From contig NZ_KE159707.1 in NCBI RefSeq assembly GCF_000403435.2, forward strand, positions 126,274-190,273: a stretch of 64,000 bases of DNA, in the 5' to 3' direction. The notes below the pieces were generated by a model that was not told the origin of the DNA, made no database searches, and was given only the letters and a program-made list of their open reading frames with translations. This stretch comes from Oscillibacter sp. 1-3. Lineage in GTDB: Bacteria; Bacillota; Clostridia; Oscillospirales; Oscillospiraceae. The position numbers were made by a program, and so were the translations under genes. This document shows, piece by piece, positions 1 to 7,725 of this stretch. The first letter of the stretch is position 1, and each line of letters opens with the position of its first letter.

Positions 1-203
1 TGGACCCCGCCAAGGCGGACCCCGCCGCGGTGGAGGCCTTCCTGGAGGAGAACGACATGGGCTGGACCAATGAGCGTACGCCCATGGAGGACTATGTGAC
101 CACCGAGGAGGAAACCCCGGACGGCAGTCTCATCACCATCCGGCCTGCGGACAGCCCGGAGACAAAGGTGGTCTTCACCCCCGTCTCCCAGGAGGTGGAG
201 TGA
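1..203 (+). CDS. C-terminal end of an unidentified acidic protein (5' truncated by window)
   Basis: An open frame enters from the left edge (first full codon at 3) and stops at TGA 201-203, leaving about 66 residues. The fragment is acidic and Pro/Glu-rich, with short stretches such as EAFLEENDMGWTNER and ETPDGSLITIRP. No signature is recognisable in this tail, so no function is assigned. A strong hairpin terminator follows within 11 bp, which supports this being the true end of a transcribed gene. Codon use matches the GC-rich genes around it. Confidence 0.6.
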   Translation, partial: DPAKADPAAVEAFLEENDMGWTNERTPMEDYVTTEEETPDGSLITIRPADSPETKVVFTPVSQEVE

Positions 204-213
204 ACCCATCGAG

Positions 214-245
214 GAGAGGAGCCGCCTTTGGCGGCTCCTCTCTCA
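214..245 (+). terminator. Intrinsic terminator after the left-edge gene
   Basis: A perfect 13-bp stem (214-226 with 230-242) closes a TTT loop and is followed by a pyrimidine-rich tail. It separates the truncated gene from the two-component operon. Confidence 0.8.
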
Positions 246-246
246 T

Positions 247-275
247 TTGACTTTTCCCCCCGGCGGTGGTATGCT
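247..275 (+). promoter_or_regulatory. Sigma-A-type promoter of the two-component operon
   Basis: TTGACT (247-252) and TATGCT (270-275) are separated by 17 bp and lie 31 bp before the response-regulator start codon. A Shine-Dalgarno GGGAGG lies between. Confidence 0.65.
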
Positions 276-306
276 TCAAACGAGTTTATTTGGGAGGCGG
301 ACAACC

Positions 307-987
307 ATGTACCGGATTTTCATCGTGGAGGACGACCCCGTCATCGCCGGGGCCATGCAGCGTCATCTGGAGGGCTGGGGCTATCAGGTGGCCCGGGCGG
401 AGCGGTTTGACAGCGTGCTCTCCGAGTTCGCCGCCTTTGATCCCCAGCTGGTGCTGCTGGACATCTCCCTGCCTTTTTTCAACGGCTACCACTGGTGCGC
501 GGAGATTCGCCGGGTCTCCAAGGTGCCCATCATCTTCGTTTCCTCCGCCTCGGACAACGTGAGCATGGTGACCGCCATGCAGATGGGCGGGGACGATCTG
601 CTGCCCAAGCCCTTTGACCTCCAGGTCCTCTCCGCCAAGGTCCAGGCGGCCCTGCGCCGGGCCTACGACTTCGGCCCCGCAGCCCGGCTGCTCTCCTGCG
701 GCGGCGCGGTGCTGAACCTGGACCACGGCACCCTGACCGCCGCGGGGCAGCGGGTGGAGCTGACGAAAAACGAGCACAAAATCCTCCAGCTCCTGCTGGA
801 GCACAAGGGCCAGATCGTCACCCGGGAGGCCATCATGGCCGCCCTGTGGGCCTCGGACAGCTTTGTGGACGAGAACACCCTCTCCGTCAACGTCAACCGC
901 CTGCGGAAGAAGCTGGACGGCGCAGGCCTCCGCAGCTTCATCCGTACCTGCCGGGGGGCGGGCTATCTGGTGGAGGACAGCCTATGA
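307..987 (+). CDS. OmpR/PhoB-family response regulator, BceR-like
   Basis: This 226-residue DNA-binding response regulator should accept phosphate from the kinase encoded next to it and control the downstream ABC transporter. It has an N-terminal receiver domain (IVEDDP acidic pocket, phospho-acceptor Asp near residue 52 in LLDISLP, conserved Lys near 101 in LPKPFD) and a C-terminal winged helix with the ELTKNEHKIL and RKKLD signatures of the OmpR class. I place the start at ATG 307, behind GGGAGG, rather than at the in-frame ATG 247, which lacks a ribosome site and overlaps the promoter. Its stop overlaps the kinase start. Close linkage to a Bce-type kinase and ABC pair suggests a cell-envelope antimicrobial-peptide response, which is inference from the family. 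Confidence 0.9.
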   Translation: MYRIFIVEDDPVIAGAMQRHLEGWGYQVARAERFDSVLSEFAAFDPQLVLLDISLPFFNGYHWCAEIRRVSKVPIIFVSSASDNVSMVTAMQMGGDDLLPKPFDLQVLSAKVQAALRRAYDFGPAARLLSCGGAVLNLDHGTLTAAGQRVELTKNEHKILQLLLEHKGQIVTREAIMAALWASDSFVDENTLSVNVNRLRKKLDGAGLRSFIRTCRGAGYLVEDSL

Positions 988-1967
988 GCCTGCTGAGCGC
1001 GTATCTGCGGCGGCAGTACAAGCTGCTGTTGCTGCTGCTGGGATTTTTCGTGATTTTCGCGGCGGTATTCTCCCTCTATGATCTGCCGTCGGAGGCGGTG
1101 GCCTACGCCGCCGCGCTGTGTCTGGCCCTGGGGCTGGCCCTCTTTGCCGTGGGGTACAGCCGCTTTCTCGCCCGGCACCGGGAACTGCGGCTGCTGCTGC
1201 GGCAGGTCCGGGAGAAGGTTCTGCCCCTGCCGCCTCCCAGGGGCCTTTTGGAGGAGGACTACCAGGCTCTGGTCCAGGCCCTCTGCCAGAACCGGGCCCG
1301 GCTGGCCGTGGAGAACGAGAACCGCCTGCGGGACATGACGGACTATTACACCTTCTGGGCCCACCAGATCAAGACCCCCATCGCCGCCCTGGGCCTTCTG
1401 CTCCAGGAGCGGGAGGACAGCGGCGCCCTGGAGGTGGAGCTTTTGAAGATCGAGCAGTATGTGGAGATGGTCCTGTCCTACCTGCGGCTGGACAGCAGCT
1501 CCACGGACTACGTCCTCCAGGACTGTGACCTGGACGGAATCCTCCGGGGCGCGGTGCGGAAACTGGCCAAGATGTTCATATTGAAAAAAATCACCCTGGA
1601 TTTTCAGGAGACGGGAAAGACCGTGCTGACGGACGGCAAGTGGCTGGGCTTTGTGGTGGAGCAGGTGCTCTCCAACGCCCTGAAGTACACGCCGGAGGGC
1701 GGCACCATCCGCATTTACGGCGACCGGGACACGGTGGTCATTGCCGACGACGGCATCGGCATCCGGCCTGAGGACCTGCCCCGGGTCTTTGAGAAGGGCT
1801 TCACCGGATACAACGGCCGGACAGAGCGGAAGTCCACCGGCATTGGGCTGTACCTCAGCAAGATGGTGATGGAGCGGCTGTACCATGGCATCACCGTCAC
1901 CTCCCGCCCCGGTCAGGGCACCCTGGTGCGCCTGGACCTGAGCCGGGGGAAGCGGGTGGCGGAGTAA
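984..1967 (+). CDS. Intramembrane-sensing histidine kinase, BceS-like
   Basis: The 327-residue kinase starts at ATG 984, overlapping the regulator stop by four bases (ATGA). Two closely spaced transmembrane helices occupy about residues 10-60 with almost no extracytoplasmic loop, which is typical of BceS-type kinases that sense flux through a partner ABC transporter rather than a ligand. The H-box AHQIKTPIAAL carries the phosphorylated His near residue 126. The ATPase part has the N-box EQVLSNALKY, the G1 box DDGIGI and the G2 box STGIGLYL. Members of this family need the BceAB-type permease for signalling, and such a permease is encoded 1.1 kb downstream. Confidence 0.9.
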   Translation: MSLLSAYLRRQYKLLLLLLGFFVIFAAVFSLYDLPSEAVAYAAALCLALGLALFAVGYSRFLARHRELRLLLRQVREKVLPLPPPRGLLEEDYQALVQALCQNRARLAVENENRLRDMTDYYTFWAHQIKTPIAALGLLLQEREDSGALEVELLKIEQYVEMVLSYLRLDSSSTDYVLQDCDLDGILRGAVRKLAKMFILKKITLDFQETGKTVLTDGKWLGFVVEQVLSNALKYTPEGGTIRIYGDRDTVVIADDGIGIRPEDLPRVFEKGFTGYNGRTERKSTGIGLYLSKMVMERLYHGITVTSRPGQGTLVRLDLSRGKRVAE

Positions 1968-2214
1968 AAAGGTGCAGAGGTCATCGGGGGAATGGCCTGC
2001 ACAGGGGTGCAGGCCCCACATGGTTTGCGCTCCAGCCCCAGGCAGTTTATATATTCTTCTCCTCGCAGTGGTCCAGGCTGAAAGTGGGGCAGGCGTTTCT
2101 TTGTGGGGCCCGCTGCCCTCAGCGGGCCATTCTTCCCTCAATTGCCCGGCTCCCTCAATAGACCATCCCCCTCAACTGCCCGGCTTTCTCCCAGCGCCCG
2201 CCCATTTTCCCAAC
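1968..2214 (+). other. Intergenic region with two 3'-end hairpins
   Basis: No gene is seen here. An 8-bp hairpin at 1994-2015 (GGCCTGCA/TGCAGGCC) follows the kinase stop. It recurs almost exactly at 19771-19792, again just after a gene end. A second stem at 2107-2114/2121-2128 followed by ATTCTTCCCT could be a weak terminator. The gap separates the two-component genes from the ABC genes. Confidence 0.45.
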
Positions 2215-2289
2215 CTTACAAAACTGTAAGATACCGCGCCGGACTGTAAGCCAAATCGATGGCTGGCGGTCCGGCGCGTCTGGTATACT
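2215..2289 (+). promoter_or_regulatory. BceR-type operator and promoter of the ABC transporter operon
   Basis: The inverted repeat CTTACA-AAAC-TGTAAG at 2215-2230 matches the TNACA-N4-TGTAA site described for BceR-type regulators. A second TGTAAG half-site lies at 2245-2250, and TATACT at 2284-2289 fits a -10 box with no good -35, as expected of an activator-dependent promoter. A perfect 10-bp inverted repeat (2235-2244/2269-2278) lies between operator and -10. Confidence 0.65.
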
Positions 2290-2319
2290 GGGTCCATCAA
2301 ACCCAAGGAGGTCTTTTTC

Positions 2320-3087
2320 ATGGCATTGCTGGAAGTACAGCATTTACAAAAGGTCTACACCACCCGCTTCGGCGGGAACCAGGTGGAGGCATTGCGCAGC
2401 GTGAGCTTTTCCGTGGAGTCCGGGGAGTATGTGGCCATCATGGGCGAGTCCGGCTCCGGTAAGACCACGCTTCTGAACATCCTGGCGGCCCTGGACCGCC
2501 CCACCGCCGGGGAGGTCTATCTCAACGGCAAGGCCCTCTCCGACATCCGGGAGCGGGATCTGGCGGCCTTCCGCCGGTCCCACCTGGGCTTTGTGTTCCA
2601 GGACTTCAACCTGCTGGACACCTTCTCCCTGCGGGACAACATCTTCCTCCCCCTGGTGCTGGCGGGAAAGGATTACGAGGCCATGGAAGCCAAGCTCCGC
2701 CCCCTGGCAAAGCAGCTGGGGATCTCCGACATCCTGGAGAAGTACCCCTACGAGGTCTCCGGCGGGCAGAAGCAGCGCTGCGCCGCCGCCCGGGCCCTCA
2801 TCACCGATCCCCAGATCGTCCTGGCGGACGAGCCCACCGGCGCCCTGGACTCCCGGGCCTCCGACAACCTGCTGGAGCTCTTCGGGGAGATCAACCGGGA
2901 CGGCCAGACCATTTTGATGGTGACCCACTCCGTCAAGGCCGCCAGTCACGCCGGACGGGTGCTCTTCCTGCGGGACGGGCAGGTGTACCACCAGCTCTAC
3001 CGGGGCGGGGAGACCCAGGAGGCCCAGTTCCGCCGCATCTCCGACACGCTGACGGTGCTCTCGCAAGGCGGTGAGTCCCATGCGTAA
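2320..3087 (+). CDS. BceA-like ABC transporter ATP-binding protein
   Basis: This 255-residue ATPase powers the Bce-type exporter/detoxifier of peptide antibiotics. It shows Walker A GESGSGKTT (about residues 39-47), the signature VSGGQKQR and Walker B IVLADEPTGALD, in the MacB/LolD-like class used with FtsX-type permeases. The start is ATG 2320 behind AAGGAGG at 2306-2312. Its last codons overlap the permease start at 3080, so the two subunits are translationally coupled. The upstream operator suggests induction through the two-component system at 307-1967. Confidence 0.9.
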   Translation: MALLEVQHLQKVYTTRFGGNQVEALRSVSFSVESGEYVAIMGESGSGKTTLLNILAALDRPTAGEVYLNGKALSDIRERDLAAFRRSHLGFVFQDFNLLDTFSLRDNIFLPLVLAGKDYEAMEAKLRPLAKQLGISDILEKYPYEVSGGQKQRCAAARALITDPQIVLADEPTGALDSRASDNLLELFGEINRDGQTILMVTHSVKAASHAGRVLFLRDGQVYHQLYRGGETQEAQFRRISDTLTVLSQGGESHA

Positions 3088-5116
3088 ATCCGGCTTTTTC
3101 CCCCGGCTGGCCCTGGTGAATCTGGCCCGGAACGGGCGGTATTACGGCCCCTATCTCCTCTCCTGCGGCGGCGTGGCGGCCATGTACTACATCCTCCGCT
3201 TTCTCTCCGGCCACGAGACCCTGAAATCCGTCCGGGGAGCCGTGTACCTCCAGTCCCTGACCAGCGTGGGGTGCTTTGTGGTGGCGCTCTTCGCCGCCGT
3301 CATCCTGCTCTACGCCAACAGCTTCGTCATGAAGCGGCGGCAGAAGGAGCTGGGCCTTTACAACATCCTGGGCCTGGAGAAGCGGCACATCGCCCTGGTG
3401 ATGTGCTGGGAGACGGTTCTCAGCGCCGCGGCGGTGATCGCCGGAGGGATTCTGGCGGGCATTCTCCTGTCCAAGCTGATGCTGCTGGTGGTGCTGAAAA
3501 TGTCCCATCTGCCGGTGCTGTTCGGCTTTTCCGTCAGCCTGCCGGGAATCTGCGAGACGGCCGTCCTCTTCGCCGTGCTGATGGCCCTGACGCTGCTGCG
3601 CAACCTCTTCCGGCTGTATCGGTCCAAGCCGGTGGAGCTTCTGCACGGCGAGCACGCCGGGGAGCGGGAGCCCCGGACCAAATGGCTGCTGGTGCTCATC
3701 GGCCTTGTGACGCTGCTGGGGGGCTACGGCCTCTCCTTCACGATAAAGAACCCGGTGGAGGCCATGCTCTTCTTCATCCTGGCGGTGGCGCTGGTGATGA
3801 TCGGCACCTACTGCCTGTTCACCGCCGGGTCCATCGCCCTGCTGAAACGGCTGCGGGCCAACAAAAACTTTTACTATAAGACCAACCACTTCACCGCCGT
3901 CTCCGGCCTCCTCTACCGCATGAAGCAAAACGCCGTGGGCCTTGCCAACATCTGCATTCTCTCCACTATGGTGCTGGTGACGGTGTCCACCACCATCTGT
4001 ATGTATATCGGCCTGGACCGGGCCCTGGACGAGATGTTCCCCTATGACATCGAGTTTCTCCAGGACCTGGACCGCCAGAGCGGGGACTCCATGGAGTACC
4101 TGGAGGAGGTGCGGCGGGAGGCCGCCTCTGTAGGTGAGCTCCAGGATCTTCGGTATTATAACCGCTACTGGGTGTACTGCGGGTGGCGCAGCGGCGTGCT
4201 GTCTTTGAACATGAGCCCCAGCACCCAGCGGACGCTGTTGGAGGTGGTGACGGCGGAGGACTACGCCCGCCTGACGGGCCGGGCCGTCAGCCTGGCCCCG
4301 GACGAGGTGCTGGTCCACGCCGCCGGCCTGGAGAACTTCCCTGCGGAGTTCCGCATCGCCCGGTACAACGACGAGCACCCCGCCTCGTATATCGAATCCC
4401 CCTTTGACCTGGAGGGATACGCCTTCCGTGTCCAGGGCGAGATCACGGAGCCCATCCGCCACGCCACCACCACGCTGCTTGGCAGCGAGGAGGCGGAGCT
4501 GTTCCTGGTGGTCGCGGATCGGGAGACGGCGGAGAATCTCATGGCCCTGGACCGGGAGCGCACCGCCCGCCAGTTCCGCATCCAGCTGAACCTGACCGGA
4601 AAGGACTACGCGGAAAAGCTGGCCCAGACCGAGGACCTGGTGCACCGTCTGAGCCTGCGGGAGGGCGGTATCGGCTTTACCAGCAAGCAGGACAATGCCC
4701 AGGAGTTCTACGCCATGTACGGCGGGTTTTTATTCCTGGGGGTGTTCCTTGGCATCCTCTTCCTTATGACCACCGTCCTCATCATCTACTACAAGCAGAT
4801 CTCCGAAGGGTACGAGGACCAGCGGCGCTACCACATCTGCCGCCAAGTGGGCATGACGGAAAAGGAGGTCAGGGCCTCCATCCACAGCCAGATTCTGCTG
4901 GTGTTCTTCCTGCCCCTGGGGACAGCGGGCGTCCATGCGGCGGCGGCCTTCCCCATGCTCTCCTGCATGCTGACGCTGTTCAACCTCTATGACGTGAAGC
5001 TGTTCGCCCTCTGCACCGCAGGGACCCTGCTGGCCTTCTGCGCCATCTACGCCCTGGTCTACGGCCTCACGGCCTCCGCCTACGACCGCATCGTGGGCGG
5101 CGAGGCGGAGCGCTGA
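3080..5116 (+). CDS. BceB-like ABC transporter permease
   Basis: The 678-residue permease begins at ATG 3080 inside the end of the ATPase gene (GTG 3071 is an alternative). Hydrophobic helices are visible near residues 20-40, 60-85, 110-140, 150-175, 200-250 and 280-310. A large soluble domain (about 320-530) follows, then a last membrane bundle after residue 540. This is the BceB/FtsX layout, in which the extracytoplasmic domain binds the antibiotic-lipid target and signals to the kinase. The typical BceB length is about 650 residues. A terminator follows 10 bp after the stop. Confidence 0.88.
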   Translation: MRKSGFFPRLALVNLARNGRYYGPYLLSCGGVAAMYYILRFLSGHETLKSVRGAVYLQSLTSVGCFVVALFAAVILLYANSFVMKRRQKELGLYNILGLEKRHIALVMCWETVLSAAAVIAGGILAGILLSKLMLLVVLKMSHLPVLFGFSVSLPGICETAVLFAVLMALTLLRNLFRLYRSKPVELLHGEHAGEREPRTKWLLVLIGLVTLLGGYGLSFTIKNPVEAMLFFILAVALVMIGTYCLFTAGSIALLKRLRANKNFYYKTNHFTAVSGLLYRMKQNAVGLANICILSTMVLVTVSTTICMYIGLDRALDEMFPYDIEFLQDLDRQSGDSMEYLEEVRREAASVGELQDLRYYNRYWVYCGWRSGVLSLNMSPSTQRTLLEVVTAEDYARLTGRAVSLAPDEVLVHAAGLENFPAEFRIARYNDEHPASYIESPFDLEGYAFRVQGEITEPIRHATTTLLGSEEAELFLVVADRETAENLMALDRERTARQFRIQLNLTGKDYAEKLAQTEDLVHRLSLREGGIGFTSKQDNAQEFYAMYGGFLFLGVFLGILFLMTTVLIIYYKQISEGYEDQRRYHICRQVGMTEKEVRASIHSQILLVFFLPLGTAGVHAAAAFPMLSCMLTLFNLYDVKLFALCTAGTLLAFCAIYALVYGLTASAYDRIVGGEAER

Positions 5117-5125
5117 CTTTCCGCA

Positions 5126-5161
5126 GCCCCGGCGGCTTCTCAGGCCGCCGGGGCCGCGGTT
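5126..5161 (+). terminator. Intrinsic terminator after the BceAB-like genes
   Basis: An 11-bp GC-rich stem (5126-5136 with 5144-5154) has a 7-base loop and a short T-containing tail. It closes the transporter operon. Confidence 0.75.
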
Positions 5162-5175
5162 CTTTCAAAACTGTC

Positions 5176-5215
5176 AGATTTCAGAAAGATTGTGGACAGA
5201 TTCCGGTGCTATTGT
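5176..5215 (+). promoter_or_regulatory. Three AGATT direct repeats (11-bp period) before a -10-like box
   Basis: AGATT occurs at 5176-5180, 5187-5191 and 5198-5202, exactly 11 bp apart, and TATTGT (5210-5215) follows 7 bp later. The same arrangement, with nearly identical flanking sequence, occurs on the minus strand at 19639-19678 in front of an ABC exporter operon. An 11-bp direct-repeat period is typical of tandem OmpR/PhoB dimer sites. The nearest downstream gene is the glycosyltransferase at 5483. Confidence 0.5.
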
Positions 5216-5257
5216 AAAAGCGGGGGGTGTCCAGGAGCGTTCTCTTCCCGTATTTTA

Positions 5258-5300
5258 TCCAGGGACAGAGCCCCGCCCCTGAAAAGCCGCTGTCTTTTCG
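5258..5300 (+). repeat. Partial copy of promoter-associated dispersed repeat (family 2)
   Basis: The core GGGACAGAGCCCCGCCCCT and a following AAGCC recur at 56665-56692 and 59481-59507. In each case the repeat ends shortly before a sigma-A-like promoter. Confidence 0.5.
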
Positions 5301-5336
5301 CCTTCTATCAGGGACCGCGAAATTGCAAATTAGGAC

Positions 5337-5365
5337 TTGACAAGCTGTATTAACTGTATTATCAT
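5337..5365 (+). promoter_or_regulatory. Promoter of the glycolipid glycosyltransferase operon
   Basis: TTGACA (5337-5342) and TATCAT (5360-5365) are 17 bp apart. The AT-rich stretch after the -10, with repeated CTGTATTA and TAATACACTAGTAC motifs, could hold a repressor site, giving a leader of about 110 bases. Confidence 0.65.
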
Positions 5366-5482
5366 ATCTAATACACTAGTACAATGATACAGAGTAGACA
5401 TAAAAATATTTCCGCTTTTTGAAGAAAACCAGACTGCCATCTCGTATGGATGGATAGAACAACGCGAAATGAGGGACCTTAC

Positions 5483-6667
5483 ATGAAAATTCTCATCACC
5501 TCCGACTGGTACAGCCCCGCCGTCAACGGGGTGGTCACGTCGGTGAAAAATCTCCGGAGAGAGCTGGAGCGGCGGGGCCATGAGGTCCGGGTGCTGACCC
5601 TCTCCCAGAGCCGCCGCTCCTGGGAAAAGGACGGCGTGACATACCTGGGCTCCATCGCTGCGGGACTGGTGTATCCCGGCGCCCGGCTGCGCACGGCTCT
5701 GGCTGGAAAGTGGGTGCGGGAGTTGATTGCCTGGGGGCCGGACGTGGTCCACTCCCAGTGCGAGTTCTCCACCTTCTTCCTGGCCCGGCGCATCGCGGAG
5801 GAGCTGGACATCCCCCTGGTCCACACCTACCACACGGTGTACGAGGACTACACCCACTACTTCTCCCCCAGCGTCCGGTTCGGGCGGCGGGCGGCGGCGG
5901 TGTTCTCCCGGTGGGTGGCGGCCCGGACAGACTGCCTCATCGCCCCCACCGGCAAGGTGCGGATGCTGCTACAGAAATACGGCGTCCGCTGCCCGGTGTT
6001 CGTGGTGCCCTCCGGCATCGACCTCACTCCCTTCAGCCGTGAGGCGGACCCCTGGCGGTCGGCGGTGCTGCGAGCCAGCCTGGAGATCCCGGAGGAGCGG
6101 ACCATTCTGGTCTCCGTGGGCCGGCTGGCGGAGGAGAAAAACATCGACGAGCTGCTGCGCAGCCGCGCCGCCCTGGGAGACGTGCCGGTGACGCTCCTGA
6201 TCGTGGGAGACGGCCCCGACCGTCCGCGGCTGGAGCGGGAGGCCGCCGCCCTGGGCCTGACGGCTCCGGACGTGGTGTTCGCCGGCATGGTGCCCCCGGA
6301 GCAGGTGTCGGACTGGTACCAGCTGGGGGACCTGTTCGTCAGCGCCTCCACCAGCGAGACCCAGGGCCTGACCTACATCGAGGCGCTGGCCGCCGGCGTC
6401 CCGGCTCTGTGCCGGGCGGACCCCTGCCTTACCGGCGTTGTCCGGAACGGGGAGAACGGCTGGCAGTACCGGGACGAGGCGGACTTCCAGGCAAGGCTCT
6501 CGGAGTTCCTCTCCCAGCCCCACCGCCGGGAGCGGCTGTCCCGGGGTGCCCGGGCCTCGGCAGAGGAGTTCTCCGCCCAGCGCTTTGCGGAGCGGGCGGA
6601 GGCCATCTATGTTGAACAGATCGCCCGCCACGCTGTCGAAAGCCGCTGTCAGGGGGTCTCCGCATGA
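5483..6667 (+). CDS. GT4 glycosyltransferase, monoglycosyl-diacylglycerol synthase-like
   Basis: The 394-residue retaining glycosyltransferase probably transfers a hexose to diacylglycerol at the cytoplasmic membrane face, the first step of glycolipid synthesis. The N-terminus ITSDWYSPAVNGVVTSVKNL is characteristic of the diacylglycerol glucosyltransferase branch. The C-terminal GT-B half carries VSVGRLAEEKN and the EX7E element in SETQGLTYIEAL. ATG 5483 is preferred over the in-frame ATG 5450 because alignable family sequence begins there; GAGGGAC is the likely ribosome site. Its stop overlaps the next gene (ATGA), a membrane protein that often accompanies such enzymes. The sugar donor cannot be read from the sequence. 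Confidence 0.85.
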   Translation: MKILITSDWYSPAVNGVVTSVKNLRRELERRGHEVRVLTLSQSRRSWEKDGVTYLGSIAAGLVYPGARLRTALAGKWVRELIAWGPDVVHSQCEFSTFFLARRIAEELDIPLVHTYHTVYEDYTHYFSPSVRFGRRAAAVFSRWVAARTDCLIAPTGKVRMLLQKYGVRCPVFVVPSGIDLTPFSREADPWRSAVLRASLEIPEERTILVSVGRLAEEKNIDELLRSRAALGDVPVTLLIVGDGPDRPRLEREAAALGLTAPDVVFAGMVPPEQVSDWYQLGDLFVSASTSETQGLTYIEALAAGVPALCRADPCLTGVVRNGENGWQYRDEADFQARLSEFLSQPHRRERLSRGARASAEEFSAQRFAERAEAIYVEQIARHAVESRCQGVSA

Positions 6668-7251
6668 GCCGGCCTGTGGAGAGAACCGTCCTCCAGGCCG
6701 TGTCCGCCATCGGGTTTCTCCTGTGCGTGGCAGTGGCCCTGTGGGGGTGGCAGACCGGCGTACTGACCTCCCAGGAACGGCTGGAGGCGCTGGTCGCCAG
6801 CCTGGGGATCGCCGGGGCGCTGCTGTTCACCGTCTTTCAGGCGGTACAGGTGGTGGTGCCCGTTCTGCCGGGGGGACTGGGGTGCCTGGTGGGCGTGATT
6901 CTGTTCGGCCCGGTTTGGGGCTTTGTCTACAACTATGTAGGCATCTGTATCGGCTCCCTCATGGCCTTCGCCGTGGCCCGAAACTGCGGCAAGCCTCTGC
7001 TGTCCCTGCTGTTCTCGGAGAAGACCATCCAAAAGTACAGCCGGTGGGCGGAGGAGCGGAACCGCTTCGCCCGGCTCTTTGCCCTGGCCATCTTCCTGCC
7101 GGTGGCGCCGGACGATTTCCTGTGCTATCTGGCGGGCACCACGGACATGAGCTGGCGGCGGTACACTGCCATCATTCTCCTGGGCAAGCCCTTTGCCATC
7201 GCACTGTACAGCCTGGGGCTGACGGCAATTTGGCAGATGATGATCCACTGA
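6664..7251 (+). CDS. TVP38/TMEM64 (DedA-like, SNARE-associated) membrane protein
   Basis: This 195-residue integral membrane protein has helices near residues 10-30, 45-70, 75-105, 130-155 and 165-190. The conserved segments VVVPVLPGGLGCLVGVILFG and LPVAPDDFLCYLAGT match the re-entrant loops of the TVP38/DedA superfamily, which is linked to phospholipid scrambling or transport. It is translationally coupled to the glycolipid glycosyltransferase before it, so a role in moving lipid substrate or product is plausible but inferred. Confidence 0.85.
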   Translation: MSRPVERTVLQAVSAIGFLLCVAVALWGWQTGVLTSQERLEALVASLGIAGALLFTVFQAVQVVVPVLPGGLGCLVGVILFGPVWGFVYNYVGICIGSLMAFAVARNCGKPLLSLLFSEKTIQKYSRWAEERNRFARLFALAIFLPVAPDDFLCYLAGTTDMSWRRYTAIILLGKPFAIALYSLGLTAIWQMMIH

Positions 7252-7365
7252 GGGCGAATCAGCAGATAAAAATTCCGCCAGCCTTTTCAAAGGCTGTGGG
7301 GTCCGGGGCAAAGCCCCGGGCCGCGCCTCGCAAGGCGCAGAACTCTTATCTCGGGCCTTATACTC
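7252..7365. other. Intergenic stem-loop region
   Basis: No gene is seen. The stretch has GGGGTCCGGGGCAAAGCCCCGGGCC, whose CCGGGGC/GCCCCGG arms form a strong hairpin near 7300-7320 that may end the upstream operon. It is followed directly by a 164-bp dispersed palindromic element. Confidence 0.4.
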
Positions 7366-7529
7366 TAGGCCTTGTTTGAAAAAAGTCAAAACGCCCAAAC
7401 AGTGGATCTTTTTCCGCCACTCTGCGTTAAATTTTCTTGCCGGACGTCAGCCCGCCCGTAAAAATTTGCCTTGATCGGCGAAAAAATCTCTCGCCGTTGG
7501 GCATTCCGCCATTTTTCAAACAAGGCCTA
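7366..7529. repeat. 164-bp dispersed palindromic element, full copy 1
   Basis: The element begins TAGGCCTTGTTTGAAAAA and ends with its complement, TTTTTCAAACAAGGCCTA. It has further internal symmetry (AACGCCCAAAC near the left end, GTTGGGCATTCC near the right). Copies at 33826-33989 and 53959-54122 have exactly the same length, and the 33826 copy is over 90% identical in inverse orientation by eye. It has no coding capacity, so it behaves like a MITE with a TA target duplication. Confidence 0.8.
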
Positions 7530-7725
7530 AACCCCCGAAACCGAGAGCGCCTTCGCCCCCCGCCATTTGAAAACATGAAACGTTTTGAGGATTTGAAGAT
7601 TTTTCTGTCATAAATCGACAGTTACTGTAAAAACTGATTTTGGATCAAAAAAAGCGGACGGAGACGCCCGCCTGGATTTGTGCGCCCAAAAACGGATTTC
7701 CGGGGCGCGGTAAGGAGAGGACGCC

